Assembly: GCA_964609155.1 (NCBI GenBank)
Contig: CAZSRF010000004.1
Coordinates: forward strand, 24,606-88,605
Reading direction: 5' to 3'
Length of the DNA: 64,000 nucleotides
Source of the DNA: JAGOUU01 sp964609155
Lineage (GTDB): Bacteria; Pseudomonadota; Gammaproteobacteria; JAGOUU01
The translations under genes were made by a program, and so were the position numbers. The number at the start of each line of letters is the position of its first letter. The first letter of the stretch is position 1. The notes below the pieces were generated by a model. That model was given only the letters and a program-made list of their open reading frames with translations. It was not told the DNA's origin and ran no database searches. Of the stretch, positions 1-8,152 are shown in pieces.

Positions 1-212
1 ACAGGAATATTTCTTTTTAAGCCGTCTGTTACCCCCATAGCAATACAACGAACAACACCATCACCTAACTGTTGTTGTACTTCTAAAGTTAATTCTTTAT
101 CACCATTAGCAACACGTAACGCATCATATATTTTAGGCACAACGTCTCTTGGGAATTCGACATCTACTACTGCCCCAATAATTTCTTTAATTTTACCTTT
201 ACTTGCAGTCAT
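1..212 (-). CDS. atpD: ATP synthase F1 subunit beta, N-terminal part (cut by window edge)
   Basis: The first 70 codons of the catalytic beta subunit of F1 are present and the rest lies beyond base 1. Translation from the ATG at 212-210 begins MTASKGKIKEIIGAVVDVEF, the usual N-terminal beta-barrel of AtpD, and continues with LEVQQQLGDG and VVRCIAMGVTDGL, which are conserved in this family. It is the last visible gene of the atp operon and starts 23 bases after the atpG stop. The Walker A region falls outside the window. Identity rests on the conserved N-terminus and on its position after atpG. Confidence 0.93.
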   Translation of the reverse strand, partial: MTASKGKIKEIIGAVVDVEFPRDVVPKIYDALRVANGDKELTLEVQQQLGDGVVRCIAMGVTDGLKRNIP

Positions 213-235
213 ATCCGCTTACCTCTTATTTCTAC

Positions 236-1096
236 TTATACAGCCGCAGCACCAGCCACAATTTCCGATAACTCTTGTGTGATAGATGCTTGTCTTGCTT
301 TGTTATAAACTAATTTTAAATTATCAATTACTTCTCCCGCATTATCTGAGGCTGATTTCATTGCTACCATTCTTGCAGCTTGCTCTGAAGCAATATTTTC
401 TACAACTGCATGATAAACTTGTGACTCAATAAATCTCACTAAAAGAAAATCCAATAGTTGCCTTGGATCTGGCTCATAAAGATAATCCCACTGATGAGTA
501 TGCATCAGATCCTCAGCTGGAGAAATTGGTAAAACTTGTTGTAATGTAGGAACTAACGACATTGTATTAATAAAATCGCTATAGCATACAATAAGCTCAT
601 CAATTTCACATTGATCATAAGAACTTAGCATTACTTTTATACCACCAACCAAATCGTAGACAGTAGGCTTATCACCCAGATGACTTGTTGATGCCACAAT
701 TTTAGTTTTTACTCTTTTGAAAAAAGCCTCAGCTTTATTACCAATAAGAAAACACTCTGTTTCAATTCCTTGCTTATTATACTCTTCCATGCTCTGCAAA
801 ACTTTTTTGAATAAGTTAATATTCAAACCTCCACATAAGCCTCGATCAGATGATACTATAATATAGCCTACTTTTTTTACTGTTCTTTGTTCTAAATAAG
901 GATGCTTAAACTCCGGATTAGTTTTTGCTAAATGTCCTGCAATATTTTGAATTGCCTTAGCAAATGGCCTGGCTTCTAGCATCACTTCTTGTGTTTTACG
1001 CATCTTACTAGCAGAAACCATCTCCATAGCCCTAGTAATTTTTTTCGTGCTTTGAACACTTTTTATTTTAGTTTTAATCTCTTTGGCGCCGGCCAT
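236..1096 (-). CDS. atpG: ATP synthase F1 subunit gamma
   Basis: This is the central rotor shaft of F1, which couples proton flow through Fo to catalysis in the alpha/beta ring. The 286-residue length is normal for the family. The N-terminus MAGAKEIKTKIKSVQSTKKI with the following TRAMEMVSASKM is the conserved coiled-coil start, and the C-terminal helix ends in ITQELSEIVAGAAAV, the other family signature. The gene begins 6 bases after the atpA stop and precedes atpD, the standard order, so translation is probably coupled within the operon. No anomalies are seen. Confidence 0.97.
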   Translation of the reverse strand: MAGAKEIKTKIKSVQSTKKITRAMEMVSASKMRKTQEVMLEARPFAKAIQNIAGHLAKTNPEFKHPYLEQRTVKKVGYIIVSSDRGLCGGLNINLFKKVLQSMEEYNKQGIETECFLIGNKAEAFFKRVKTKIVASTSHLGDKPTVYDLVGGIKVMLSSYDQCEIDELIVCYSDFINTMSLVPTLQQVLPISPAEDLMHTHQWDYLYEPDPRQLLDFLLVRFIESQVYHAVVENIASEQAARMVAMKSASDNAGEVIDNLKLVYNKARQASITQELSEIVAGAAAV

Positions 1097-1102
1097 ATTG
1101 CT

Positions 1103-2647
1103 CTACCATTTGGTTGATGATTTAAAAGTTGTCAACACATTATCAAACTGTGTTTTTATTTCGTCATTGTAATCACATTCCTGATTTACTTTTTCTAACA
1201 AAGCAGCAAAATTAGCGTGAGCATGCTCAAATAAATCAGCTTCAAATGCTGTAATTTTAGCAGGTTCCACATCATCCAAATAACCTTCATTAGCAGCAAA
1301 TAAACTTAACGCCATTTCTGCAACAGACAAAGGGTTATATTGACGTTGTTTTGTAACCTCCATCAAAACTTGACCACGACGTAACTGTTTACGAGTAGCC
1401 TCATCTAAATCAGACGCAAATTGAGCAAAAGATTCTAGATCTCTATATTGTGCAAGTGCTAAACGCATACCACCACCAAGTTTCTTAATGATCTTGGTTT
1501 GTGCAGCACCACCCACTCTTGATACAGATAAACCCGCATTAATAGCCGGCCTAAATCCTGAGTTAAATAAACTAGTTTCAAGATAAATTTGTCCATCCGT
1601 AATTGAAATGACATTTGTTGGTACAAACGCAGATACGTCACCTGCTTGTGTCTCAATAATTGGCAGTGCAGTCAAAGAACCTGTCTTACCTTTTACCTGG
1701 CCATTAGTAATCTTTTCAATATGTTCGGCATTAACACGAGCTGCACGTTCCAGTAATCTAGAGTGTAAATAAAACACATCACCAGGATAAGCTTCACGAC
1801 CTGGTGGACGTCTTAATAGCAAAGAAATCTGTCTGTATGCCCATGCTTGCTTAGTTAAATCATCATAAATAATTAAAGCATCTTCGCCTTTATCTCTAAA
1901 GTATTCTCCCATAGCACAACCTGAAAATGGTGCTATAAATTGCATAGCAGCAGGATCGGATGCAGTTGCAGCTACTATAGTAGTATATTCTAAAGCACCA
2001 TGCTCTTCTAATTTTCTTACAACATTAGCAATAGATGATGCTTTTTGTCCAATAGCAACATAAATACATTTAATACCAGAGTGTCTTTGATTAATAATGG
2101 CATCAACCGCTAAAGCTGTTTTACCTGTTTGCCTGTCACCGATGATCAACTCTCTTTGACCACGTCCTAATGGTATTAAAGCATCAACAGATTTTAACCC
2201 TGTTTGCACAGGTTGATTTACTGATTGACGCTCGATAACGCCTGGAGCAACCTTTTCAATTGCTGACGTTTGTTTGTAATTAATTGGACCTTTGCCATCT
2301 ATAGGGTTACCTAATGCATCAACTACACGCCCTAATAGTGGTTCACCAACTGGTACTTCAAGAATTTTACCTGTACATCTAGCCTTTTGCCCTTCTGCAA
2401 GATTCTCAGTTTTTCCTAAGACTACAGCACCAACTGAATCCTGTTCAAGGTTAAGCGCAAGACCATAGGTTTTATTTTCAAATTCAATCATCTCACCTTG
2501 CATAACGTCATCCAGGCCGTGTAAACGCACGATACCATCTGATAGACTGCTTATTGTTCCTTCAGTATTCGCCTCTGACACTAATTCAAAAGAATCAATT
2601 CGTTGTTTGATTAATTCACTAATTTCAGAAGCTTTCAATGGTTGCAT
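1103..2647 (-). CDS. atpA: ATP synthase F1 subunit alpha
   Basis: This is the non-catalytic nucleotide-binding subunit of the F1 hexamer. The 514 residues match the usual size. The Walker A motif GDRQTGKT lies at residues 170-177, followed by the alpha signature around LIIYDDLTKQAWAYRQ and RRPPGREAYPGDVFYLHSRL. The C-terminal domain is complete. The gene lies between atpH (upstream, 56-base gap) and atpG (6-base gap). It is presumably transcribed from the promoter in front of atpI. Confidence 0.98.
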   Translation of the reverse strand: MQPLKASEISELIKQRIDSFELVSEANTEGTISSLSDGIVRLHGLDDVMQGEMIEFENKTYGLALNLEQDSVGAVVLGKTENLAEGQKARCTGKILEVPVGEPLLGRVVDALGNPIDGKGPINYKQTSAIEKVAPGVIERQSVNQPVQTGLKSVDALIPLGRGQRELIIGDRQTGKTALAVDAIINQRHSGIKCIYVAIGQKASSIANVVRKLEEHGALEYTTIVAATASDPAAMQFIAPFSGCAMGEYFRDKGEDALIIYDDLTKQAWAYRQISLLLRRPPGREAYPGDVFYLHSRLLERAARVNAEHIEKITNGQVKGKTGSLTALPIIETQAGDVSAFVPTNVISITDGQIYLETSLFNSGFRPAINAGLSVSRVGGAAQTKIIKKLGGGMRLALAQYRDLESFAQFASDLDEATRKQLRRGQVLMEVTKQRQYNPLSVAEMALSLFAANEGYLDDVEPAKITAFEADLFEHAHANFAALLEKVNQECDYNDEIKTQFDNVLTTFKSSTKW

Positions 2648-2703
2648 ATTAAGTTAACCTCTTAATAATATATTATCTATGTTCTTATTTATCTTGTTTT
2701 TAT

Positions 2704-3246
2704 TTACGCTGCAAGTTTGGATTGTAATTTGCTAAGCATATGTTGAACTGAAGCATCTATAACTAGATCACCCATCTTTACTACCAAACCACCTATTAAT
2801 TCAGGTTGAACAGCAAAACTTACTTCAACCTTAGTATTATTTTTTTTAGTTAATGTATTTTTAATGAGTTCTTGCTGGCTGTTATCTAAATCAACTGCAG
2901 ATATTACAGTAATTTTAGCCACTTGTTCATGCTTTGCCTTAAGCTCATTAAAAAGCTCATTAATCTCTGGAAACAACTCTAATCTATCATACACAGCAAC
3001 AACGCTAATAAAATTACAAAGTTTTTTATAACTTTTAGAGTCTTTATTTATAAACGATCCAAAAAGCTCCGCTAAAGTTTTATCAGTATATTTTGGGTCA
3101 TTTATTATTTTAATGACCTGTTTATTTTTACTTACTTCGCTAAGATTAGCTAATAGAATAGACCACTCATCAAGGCAACCATATTCAACAGCATAGCTAA
3201 ATGCAGCTTTGGCATAGGGGCGAGCCAAAGTTAGTTTTTCTGTCAT
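2704..3246 (-). CDS. atpH: ATP synthase F1 subunit delta
   Basis: This is the peripheral-stalk subunit that links the b dimer to the top of F1. It has 180 residues, the normal length. The start MTEKLTLARPYAKAAFSYA carries the conserved ARPYAKA(A/L)F motif of the OSCP/delta family, and the C-terminal half includes PELIGGLVVKMGDLVIDASV, the second conserved block. It lies 15 bases after atpF and upstream of atpA, as is usual. The sequence is otherwise rather divergent, which is normal for delta subunits. Confidence 0.95.
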   Translation of the reverse strand: MTEKLTLARPYAKAAFSYAVEYGCLDEWSILLANLSEVSKNKQVIKIINDPKYTDKTLAELFGSFINKDSKSYKKLCNFISVVAVYDRLELFPEINELFNELKAKHEQVAKITVISAVDLDNSQQELIKNTLTKKNNTKVEVSFAVQPELIGGLVVKMGDLVIDASVQHMLSKLQSKLAA

Positions 3247-3261
3247 GATAAAGTTTCCAAA

Positions 3262-3735
3262 TTATAAACGTTGTACTAAATCTGCCAATATATCGTTTTG
3301 GGCTTTTGCATCTATTGTCTTTTTAAGGATTTTTTCTGCACCTAAAACAGCAATATTAACAACTTCTCGCTTCAGTTCTTCGCGTAATTTTATTTCCTGC
3401 TGTTTTATTTCAGATTTCGCCTGTAATAAGATTTGGTCCTGCTTTGCACGCGCAGCAGCCTCAGCTTCTTCTAAAATAACATTAGCTCTTTGATGAGCTT
3501 TTTCTATTATTTCAGACGCACTCTGTCTTGCACGACTCAATTGCGCCTCAGCTTGCTCATGAGCTTTTTTAAGCTCATAATGCCCGCGCTCAGCGGCAGC
3601 CAAACCATCTGCAATAACCTGCTCACGTTTATCCATGGCGCCTATGATTAGAGGCCAAACAAATCGCATGGTAAACCAAACAAAAATACCAAAAGTAATT
3701 GCTTGACCAAATAAACTTGACAATAGAATACTCAT
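3262..3735 (-). CDS. atpF: ATP synthase Fo subunit b
   Basis: This is the peripheral stalk b subunit. It has 157 residues with a single N-terminal membrane helix (about residues 5-27, ending in FVWPLI) and a long charged coiled coil rich in Ala, Glu, Lys and Gln, which is the b-dimer stalk. The conserved FVWFTMRFVWPLI segment and the KREQVIADGLAAAERG block after it are typical of the bacterial b subunit. It lies between atpE and atpH in the standard order. Confidence 0.96.
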   Translation of the reverse strand: MSILLSSLFGQAITFGIFVWFTMRFVWPLIIGAMDKREQVIADGLAAAERGHYELKKAHEQAEAQLSRARQSASEIIEKAHQRANVILEEAEAAARAKQDQILLQAKSEIKQQEIKLREELKREVVNIAVLGAEKILKKTIDAKAQNDILADLVQRL

Positions 3736-3800
3736 CTTTAGGCCTCCCTTATATTAAATTAAATAATTACTTTAATATAAGAATAACGTGTTATAAATTA

Positions 3801-4112
3801 TTATTGATGCTGCTCAGTAGTTGCTGGTGCACCTGCAGCTGCTTTAACGTCAGCTAAGAATGGGTTAGCAAATGTAAAGAATAATGCAATACCGACACCA
3901 ATCATTGTTACAGCATCTAGTAACGCTGTTACGATGAACATTTTACCCTGTAACTCACTGGCCATTTCTGGTTGTCTAGCAACACCTTCAAGAAACTTTC
4001 CACCTAGTAGAGCAAACCCAATCGCTGTACCTAAGGCCCCCAAACCAATTAGCATAGCTACAGCAATAACTGTCATACTATTTACTTGAGCAATTAAACT
4101 AGCGGTGTTCAT
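3801..4112 (-). CDS. atpE: ATP synthase Fo subunit c
   Basis: This is the proton-carrying rotor ring subunit. Two membrane hairpin helices are visible, with the glycine-rich first helix (GLGALGTAIGFALLGG), the polar loop ARQPE, and the proton-binding acid Asp66 in TALLDAVTMIGVGIALF, so the ring should be H+-coupled. I start at the ATG at 4112 because a GGAG sequence lies 6 bases upstream; the reading frame extends four codons further only to a TTG. At 103 residues it is longer than the about 79-residue enterobacterial protein, owing to an Ala/Pro-rich C-terminal tail after FANPFL. Confidence 0.95.
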   Translation of the reverse strand: MNTASLIAQVNSMTVIAVAMLIGLGALGTAIGFALLGGKFLEGVARQPEMASELQGKMFIVTALLDAVTMIGVGIALFFTFANPFLADVKAAAGAPATTEQHQ

Positions 4113-4261
4113 AACAATCTCCAAACTTATTTATTGTTTTAATTTCTAAAATATACCTAAAATTATGTTAAGTGCAATCATACAATATATCAGCCCCTAA
4201 TGAAATATTACAATGAAAGTTTTAACAAATTATTTATTATTAATTACATCTATGCCGGCTG

Positions 4262-5056
4262 TTAATGAGAGCTACTTGCCATATTGCAATAAACTATGGT
4301 CAACATCATAAATATATAAGCTTGTAAGCTTATAATTAATATATGAAATATTGCCCAAGGTGCACCCAGCAACCATTGAAAATAAGATGGTATCAAAGTG
4401 GCAATTAAAATAAAGATTAATTCTCCGGCATACATATTACCAAACAAACGTAGCGCTAAAGATACTGGTTTTGCAATTTCTTCAACTATTTTAAAGATAA
4501 AGTTAACAGGAACTACTAAGGCCTGCAAAAAATTATTCTTAAAGGTAAAAGGATGAAATAAAAACTCCCCTATAAAGCCTTTAAAGCCTTTTGCTTGAAT
4601 ACCGAAGAATATTAAAATACAAAACACTGATATAGATAAAGCAAATGTCATATTTAGGTCTGCGGTTGGCACTGCTCTAAAATATTTGACTCCTACTAAT
4701 TGGAAGGCCTCTGGAAGAAAATCAACGGGTAAAAGATCCATAAAGTTCATGAAAAATACCCAGCCAAAAATAGTTAAGGCTAAAGCGCCTACAAACTTTT
4801 TGTTCTTTCCATGATAAGTTTCTGAAACAGCACCATTGACAAAAGTAACAATCATCTCGGCAAATAACTGTAATCGCCCAGGTTTACCTGGCGTCGCTTT
4901 TGCTGCGGCTTTGCGCATTATAAATAGAAACAAACACCCTACTATTATAGATACTAATAACGTATCTAAATGGACAGCAAAAGAACTATTTTCTGCTGCT
5001 GTTAAGTGTACTAAGTGGTGTTTAATGATTCCTGAAGATTCAACGCCTGCGCTCAT
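4262..5056 (-). CDS. atpB: ATP synthase Fo subunit a
   Basis: This is the membrane stator that provides the two proton half-channels. It has 264 residues with five or six hydrophobic helices. The essential arginine is Arg203 in SLALRLFGNMYAGELIF, the hallmark of this subunit, and the conserved FMNFMDLLPVDFLP region lies near residue 105. Spacing to atpE downstream is about 150 bases, larger than elsewhere in the operon. The gap is AT-rich and shows no open reading frame. Confidence 0.97.
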   Translation of the reverse strand: MSAGVESSGIIKHHLVHLTAAENSSFAVHLDTLLVSIIVGCLFLFIMRKAAAKATPGKPGRLQLFAEMIVTFVNGAVSETYHGKNKKFVGALALTIFGWVFFMNFMDLLPVDFLPEAFQLVGVKYFRAVPTADLNMTFALSISVFCILIFFGIQAKGFKGFIGEFLFHPFTFKNNFLQALVVPVNFIFKIVEEIAKPVSLALRLFGNMYAGELIFILIATLIPSYFQWLLGAPWAIFHILIISLQAYIFMMLTIVYCNMASSSH

Positions 5057-5096
5057 TTTTTTATATTCTATTTATTTTTATATAAATTTTAAATTA

Positions 5097-5537
5097 TTAG
5101 ATCTTACTTTTTTGTTTATTATTATTTTTAGCATTTATAAAAGGCAAGAATAATATACTAATAAACATCATAATAAACCCTATTAGCACCCCCAGCTGGT
5201 CAATATAAGTTATAGAATAACTTATACTTAACAGACAAAACACCAATGTAAACTTAAGGGTTTCAGCAAAATATATGCTGTTCAATATTTTCCTGGCATT
5301 TATAGCTCCGATATAACGAAAGCTATAATACGCATAGTAAATATTGGGTATTATAGCGCATAGAGCCCCGATAATTACCGAACCCCTTTTCTGTAAGCTA
5401 CAGCCAAGTATTAGGCCAGCAAAAGTCGTTATCAATAATACAATAAACTGAAGCTTTACAAGATGCTTAACTAACGCTTTTTGCTTATCATAATAATAAG
5501 CGTAGCCAGTTTTAACAGGCTCTTTAGGTCTATTCAT
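5097..5537 (-). CDS. atpI: ATP synthase subunit I (AtpI-like, small membrane protein)
   Basis: A small membrane protein with four predicted hydrophobic helices encoded directly before atpB, the usual place of atpI, whose product assists assembly of the c ring. Motifs such as AGLILGCSLQKRGSVIIGAL and IPNIYYAYYSFRYIG match the AtpI/UncI family. I choose the ATG at 5537 (MNRPKEPVK), because the predicted transcription start of the promoter at 5562-5590 falls near 5555, where a longer GTG-initiated version would begin. No clear Shine-Dalgarno sequence precedes it. Confidence 0.85.
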   Translation of the reverse strand: MNRPKEPVKTGYAYYYDKQKALVKHLVKLQFIVLLITTFAGLILGCSLQKRGSVIIGALCAIIPNIYYAYYSFRYIGAINARKILNSIYFAETLKFTLVFCLLSISYSITYIDQLGVLIGFIMMFISILFLPFINAKNNNKQKSKI

Positions 5538-5561
5538 GTCAATAATACAAAACACGTAGCG

Positions 5562-5590
5562 ATTTTATTATTATTACTATGAGAAATCAA
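5562..5590 (-). promoter_or_regulatory. Predicted sigma-70 promoter of the atp operon
   Basis: On the minus strand TTGATT (5590-5585) and TAAAAT (5567-5562) are separated by exactly 17 bases. The -35 element overlaps the parB stop region. The transcription start would fall near 5555, giving a leader of about 18 bases before the atpI ATG at 5537. This is a motif match only. Confidence 0.5.
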
Positions 5591-6558
5591 TTTATTTTTG
5601 CAATGATTCCATCAAGCTCATCTAAGCTATAGTAATTGATAATCAGCCTACCGTGACCTGTTTTCTCATGATTAATTGTGATATTCGCGCCGAGTATTTC
5701 AGATAGTCTTAACTGGAGAGATTTGATATTGGGATCTACTGCACCATACTGAGATTTCTTATTAAAATCTTCTTTACTATCTTTGGGTTGAGAAAGTTCT
5801 CTCGCCCAAAATTCCGCATCCCTAACGGAAGCTTTTTTAGATATTATTTTATTAGCTAAACTGTATTGCTGAGCTTGGGTCAGGGGCAATAAAGCCCTAG
5901 CATGCCCCATTTCTAGCTTACTATTCTCTAACATTTTTTGCACATCTTGATTAAGCCCTAAAAGTCTTAGTAAATTAGTAATCGTTGTTCTTGCTTTGCC
6001 TACCACTTCTGATACTTGTTGTTGTGTCATAGCAAATTCAGTTATTAGTCTTTGTAACCCCCTGGCCTCTTCAATAGGATTCAGATCCTGACGTTGGATA
6101 TTTTCAACTATAGCCATAACCAAGGCTGTTTCGTCATCCACTTCCTTAATTACAACTGGTATCGTATGGAGCCCAGCCATTTGAGCAGCTCGCCAACGGC
6201 GTTCACCTGCAATTAACTCATAATTATCAGCGTTCCTTCTAACCACTATAGGCTGAATTAACCCTTTGCTTTTTATCGAATCAGATAATTCTTGTAAACT
6301 TTCTGGCGAAAACTGCCGACGTGGCTGATATGGGGAACGTTGGATTTTTTCTATGTCAACATTCAATAATTGATTATCTTTTGATGCATACTGAACACCA
6401 GGCTCATACTGTTTAAAATTGATTGTGTCTGATCTATCTGGTCTACCAGATAGATCTTCCTCATCTTGATCTTGTAAGATAGCTGTGTCATTCAGACCTG
6501 TGCTGCTAAGCAAAAACTCGAGGGTCCCTTTTTTAAGACCTTTTTTTTTCAATGTCAT
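5587..6558 (-). CDS. parB: Chromosome partitioning protein ParB
   Basis: ParB is the CTP-dependent clamp that loads at parS sites and organises the origin region for segregation. The 323-residue protein shows the N-terminal ParB/Srx domain with the box II motif GERRWRAAQMAGL (about residues 117-129) and box I around the SPYQPRR segment. A helix-turn-helix region (QQQVSEVVGKARTTITNLLRLL) and a C-terminal dimerisation region follow. It is 31 bases downstream of parA. Its likely targets are the two perfect parS palindromes inside recF in this window. Confidence 0.96.
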   Translation of the reverse strand: MTLKKKGLKKGTLEFLLSSTGLNDTAILQDQDEEDLSGRPDRSDTINFKQYEPGVQYASKDNQLLNVDIEKIQRSPYQPRRQFSPESLQELSDSIKSKGLIQPIVVRRNADNYELIAGERRWRAAQMAGLHTIPVVIKEVDDETALVMAIVENIQRQDLNPIEEARGLQRLITEFAMTQQQVSEVVGKARTTITNLLRLLGLNQDVQKMLENSKLEMGHARALLPLTQAQQYSLANKIISKKASVRDAEFWARELSQPKDSKEDFNKKSQYGAVDPNIKSLQLRLSEILGANITINHEKTGHGRLIINYYSLDELDGIIAKIN

Positions 6559-6589
6559 TTTATGCCTTTATCTTAATTTATAGGACTAT

Positions 6590-7426
6590 TTAACCAACCT
6601 TTTCTTGTAGTGACTCTGGTACTTCTAATACCTCCAAATCATGAGGTAACTTATCTCGATGCTTACGTAAAATTTCACCAACCAATGATAAATACGCCGC
6701 TGCTCCGCGAGAGTGTCTATCATACTCAAGTATTGTCATACCATGGCTAGGAGCCTCGGCTAAGCGCACATTTCGAGGGATTGCAGTATTAAAAACTTTA
6801 TCACCAAAATACTCAATTAGTTGTGCTGATACTTCATTGGTTAGCTTATTTCGAGGATCTGACATTGTACGCAATAACCCTTCAATCCTTAAGCTTTTGT
6901 TTGCTGCCTTTCTTATTCCGTCTATCGTCTGTATTAATGACGCTAATCCTTCTAGAGCATAATATTCACATTGAATAGGAATTAATACACTAGTAGCGGC
7001 TACTAATGCGTTTACTGTTAACATATTTAACGACGGTGGACAGTCTATTAAAATAAAATCATAGTCTGTTTGTATTTGATTTAATATATTCTTAAATATA
7101 TTTTCTTTGTTTTGAATACTAAGTAACTGAATCTCGGCACCTGTTAAATCACCATTGGCGGGAAGCAGGTCAAAACCCGCTTTGGTTTTTTTTATAACTT
7201 TTTTAATTAAACCTTTGTCTACCACTTTTTCTAATAGTAAGTCTGTAACCGTTCCTTGTAATTCGTTTTTATTAATTCCACTCCCCATGGTGGCATTGCC
7301 TTGTGGATCAAAATCTACTAATAACACTTTTTTTCTAGCAAATGCGAAAGCTGCAGCCAAATTAATACAACTAGTCGTCTTGCCGACACCACCTTTTTGG
7401 TTAGTCACAGCGATTATTTTTGTCAC
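6590..7426 (-). CDS. parA: Chromosome partitioning ATPase ParA (Soj-like)
   Basis: ParA is the dimerising ATPase that moves ParB-parS complexes. The deviant Walker A motif KGGVGKT is at residues 11-17 in VTNQKGGVGKTTSCINLA, Walker A' is LLVDFDPQGNAT, and Walker B is FILIDCPPSLNMLTVNAL, all diagnostic of the Soj/ParA family. The start is GTG at 7426, with AAGGG about 10 bases upstream; the nearby ATG is out of frame. It lies 10 bases after the rsmG stop and forms the usual rsmG-parA-parB group. The C-terminal tail is slightly longer than in most Soj proteins. Confidence 0.96.
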   Translation of the reverse strand: MTKIIAVTNQKGGVGKTTSCINLAAAFAFARKKVLLVDFDPQGNATMGSGINKNELQGTVTDLLLEKVVDKGLIKKVIKKTKAGFDLLPANGDLTGAEIQLLSIQNKENIFKNILNQIQTDYDFILIDCPPSLNMLTVNALVAATSVLIPIQCEYYALEGLASLIQTIDGIRKAANKSLRIEGLLRTMSDPRNKLTNEVSAQLIEYFGDKVFNTAIPRNVRLAEAPSHGMTILEYDRHSRGAAAYLSLVGEILRKHRDKLPHDLEVLEVPESLQEKVG

Positions 7427-7436
7427 ACATCTACCC

Positions 7437-8138
7437 TTATTTATAATGTTGAGTTTCTAAAACTAATAGGCATCTGCTATTAATTGCATCGCCTGAAAAA
7501 GGAACATTCACATTAATTATATTACTAATTATAAAATTTTTAATATCTTTATTACTATTATTGTTGAAAGCTAAAATCTCATCTTCTGGTAATTTACCTT
7601 TCATAGCATAAATAATTCCATTAAGCTTTAATAAATATTTTACGCCCAACACATAATCAACTAACGAAGCAAAAGCACGAGATATAACTGCATCAAATAA
7701 TTCTGTTGGTGCATAATTTTCTACTCGTTGGTGGATAATATCTACATTCTCAAGTTTAAGATTAGTTTTGACTTGGCGTAGAAATGCCGTTTTTTTATTA
7801 TTACTGTCTAGCAAAGTAACTTTTAAATCAGGTCTCACAATAGCAATAATTATTCCTGGCAAACCTGCGCCTGTACCTACATCAATAATATTTTGTAAAT
7901 CAGATCTAATATGTTTAATTATAGACAACGAATCCAGGAGATGTTTTATCACTATTTCAAACGGATCTGTAATAGCTGTAAGATTGTAGACCTTATTCCA
8001 CTTTAATAACAAGTCAAAATAATTTAAAAGGTTTTGATTTGCTAAATCATCAAGATTCAGTCCCATTGCTATGCAACCTTGGACTAATAAATCTTTTATA
8101 CTCTTAATATCGCTGTTATTATTATCTGAATTTGTCAT
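7437..8138 (-). CDS. rsmG: 16S rRNA (guanine-N7)-methyltransferase RsmG
   Basis: RsmG (GidB) methylates N7 of G527 in 16S rRNA using SAM. The 233-residue protein has the SAM-binding motif IDVGTGAGLPGIIIAI (about residues 90-105) and the preceding family block YNLTAITDPFEIVIKHLLDSL. The N-terminus is about 15 residues longer than in E. coli and rich in Asp/Asn/Ser. It is preceded by mnmG (14-base gap) and followed by parA, a conserved arrangement near bacterial origins. Confidence 0.95.
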   Translation of the reverse strand: MTNSDNNNSDIKSIKDLLVQGCIAMGLNLDDLANQNLLNYFDLLLKWNKVYNLTAITDPFEIVIKHLLDSLSIIKHIRSDLQNIIDVGTGAGLPGIIIAIVRPDLKVTLLDSNNKKTAFLRQVKTNLKLENVDIIHQRVENYAPTELFDAVISRAFASLVDYVLGVKYLLKLNGIIYAMKGKLPEDEILAFNNNSNKDIKNFIISNIINVNVPFSGDAINSRCLLVLETQHYK

Positions 8139-8152
8139 TATTTTATAATAAC

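Noticed and set aside
4836..5153. Plus-strand open reading frame of 105 codons opposite atpB.
   Set aside because: It overlaps the conserved atpB sequence entirely and shows no recognisable protein features.
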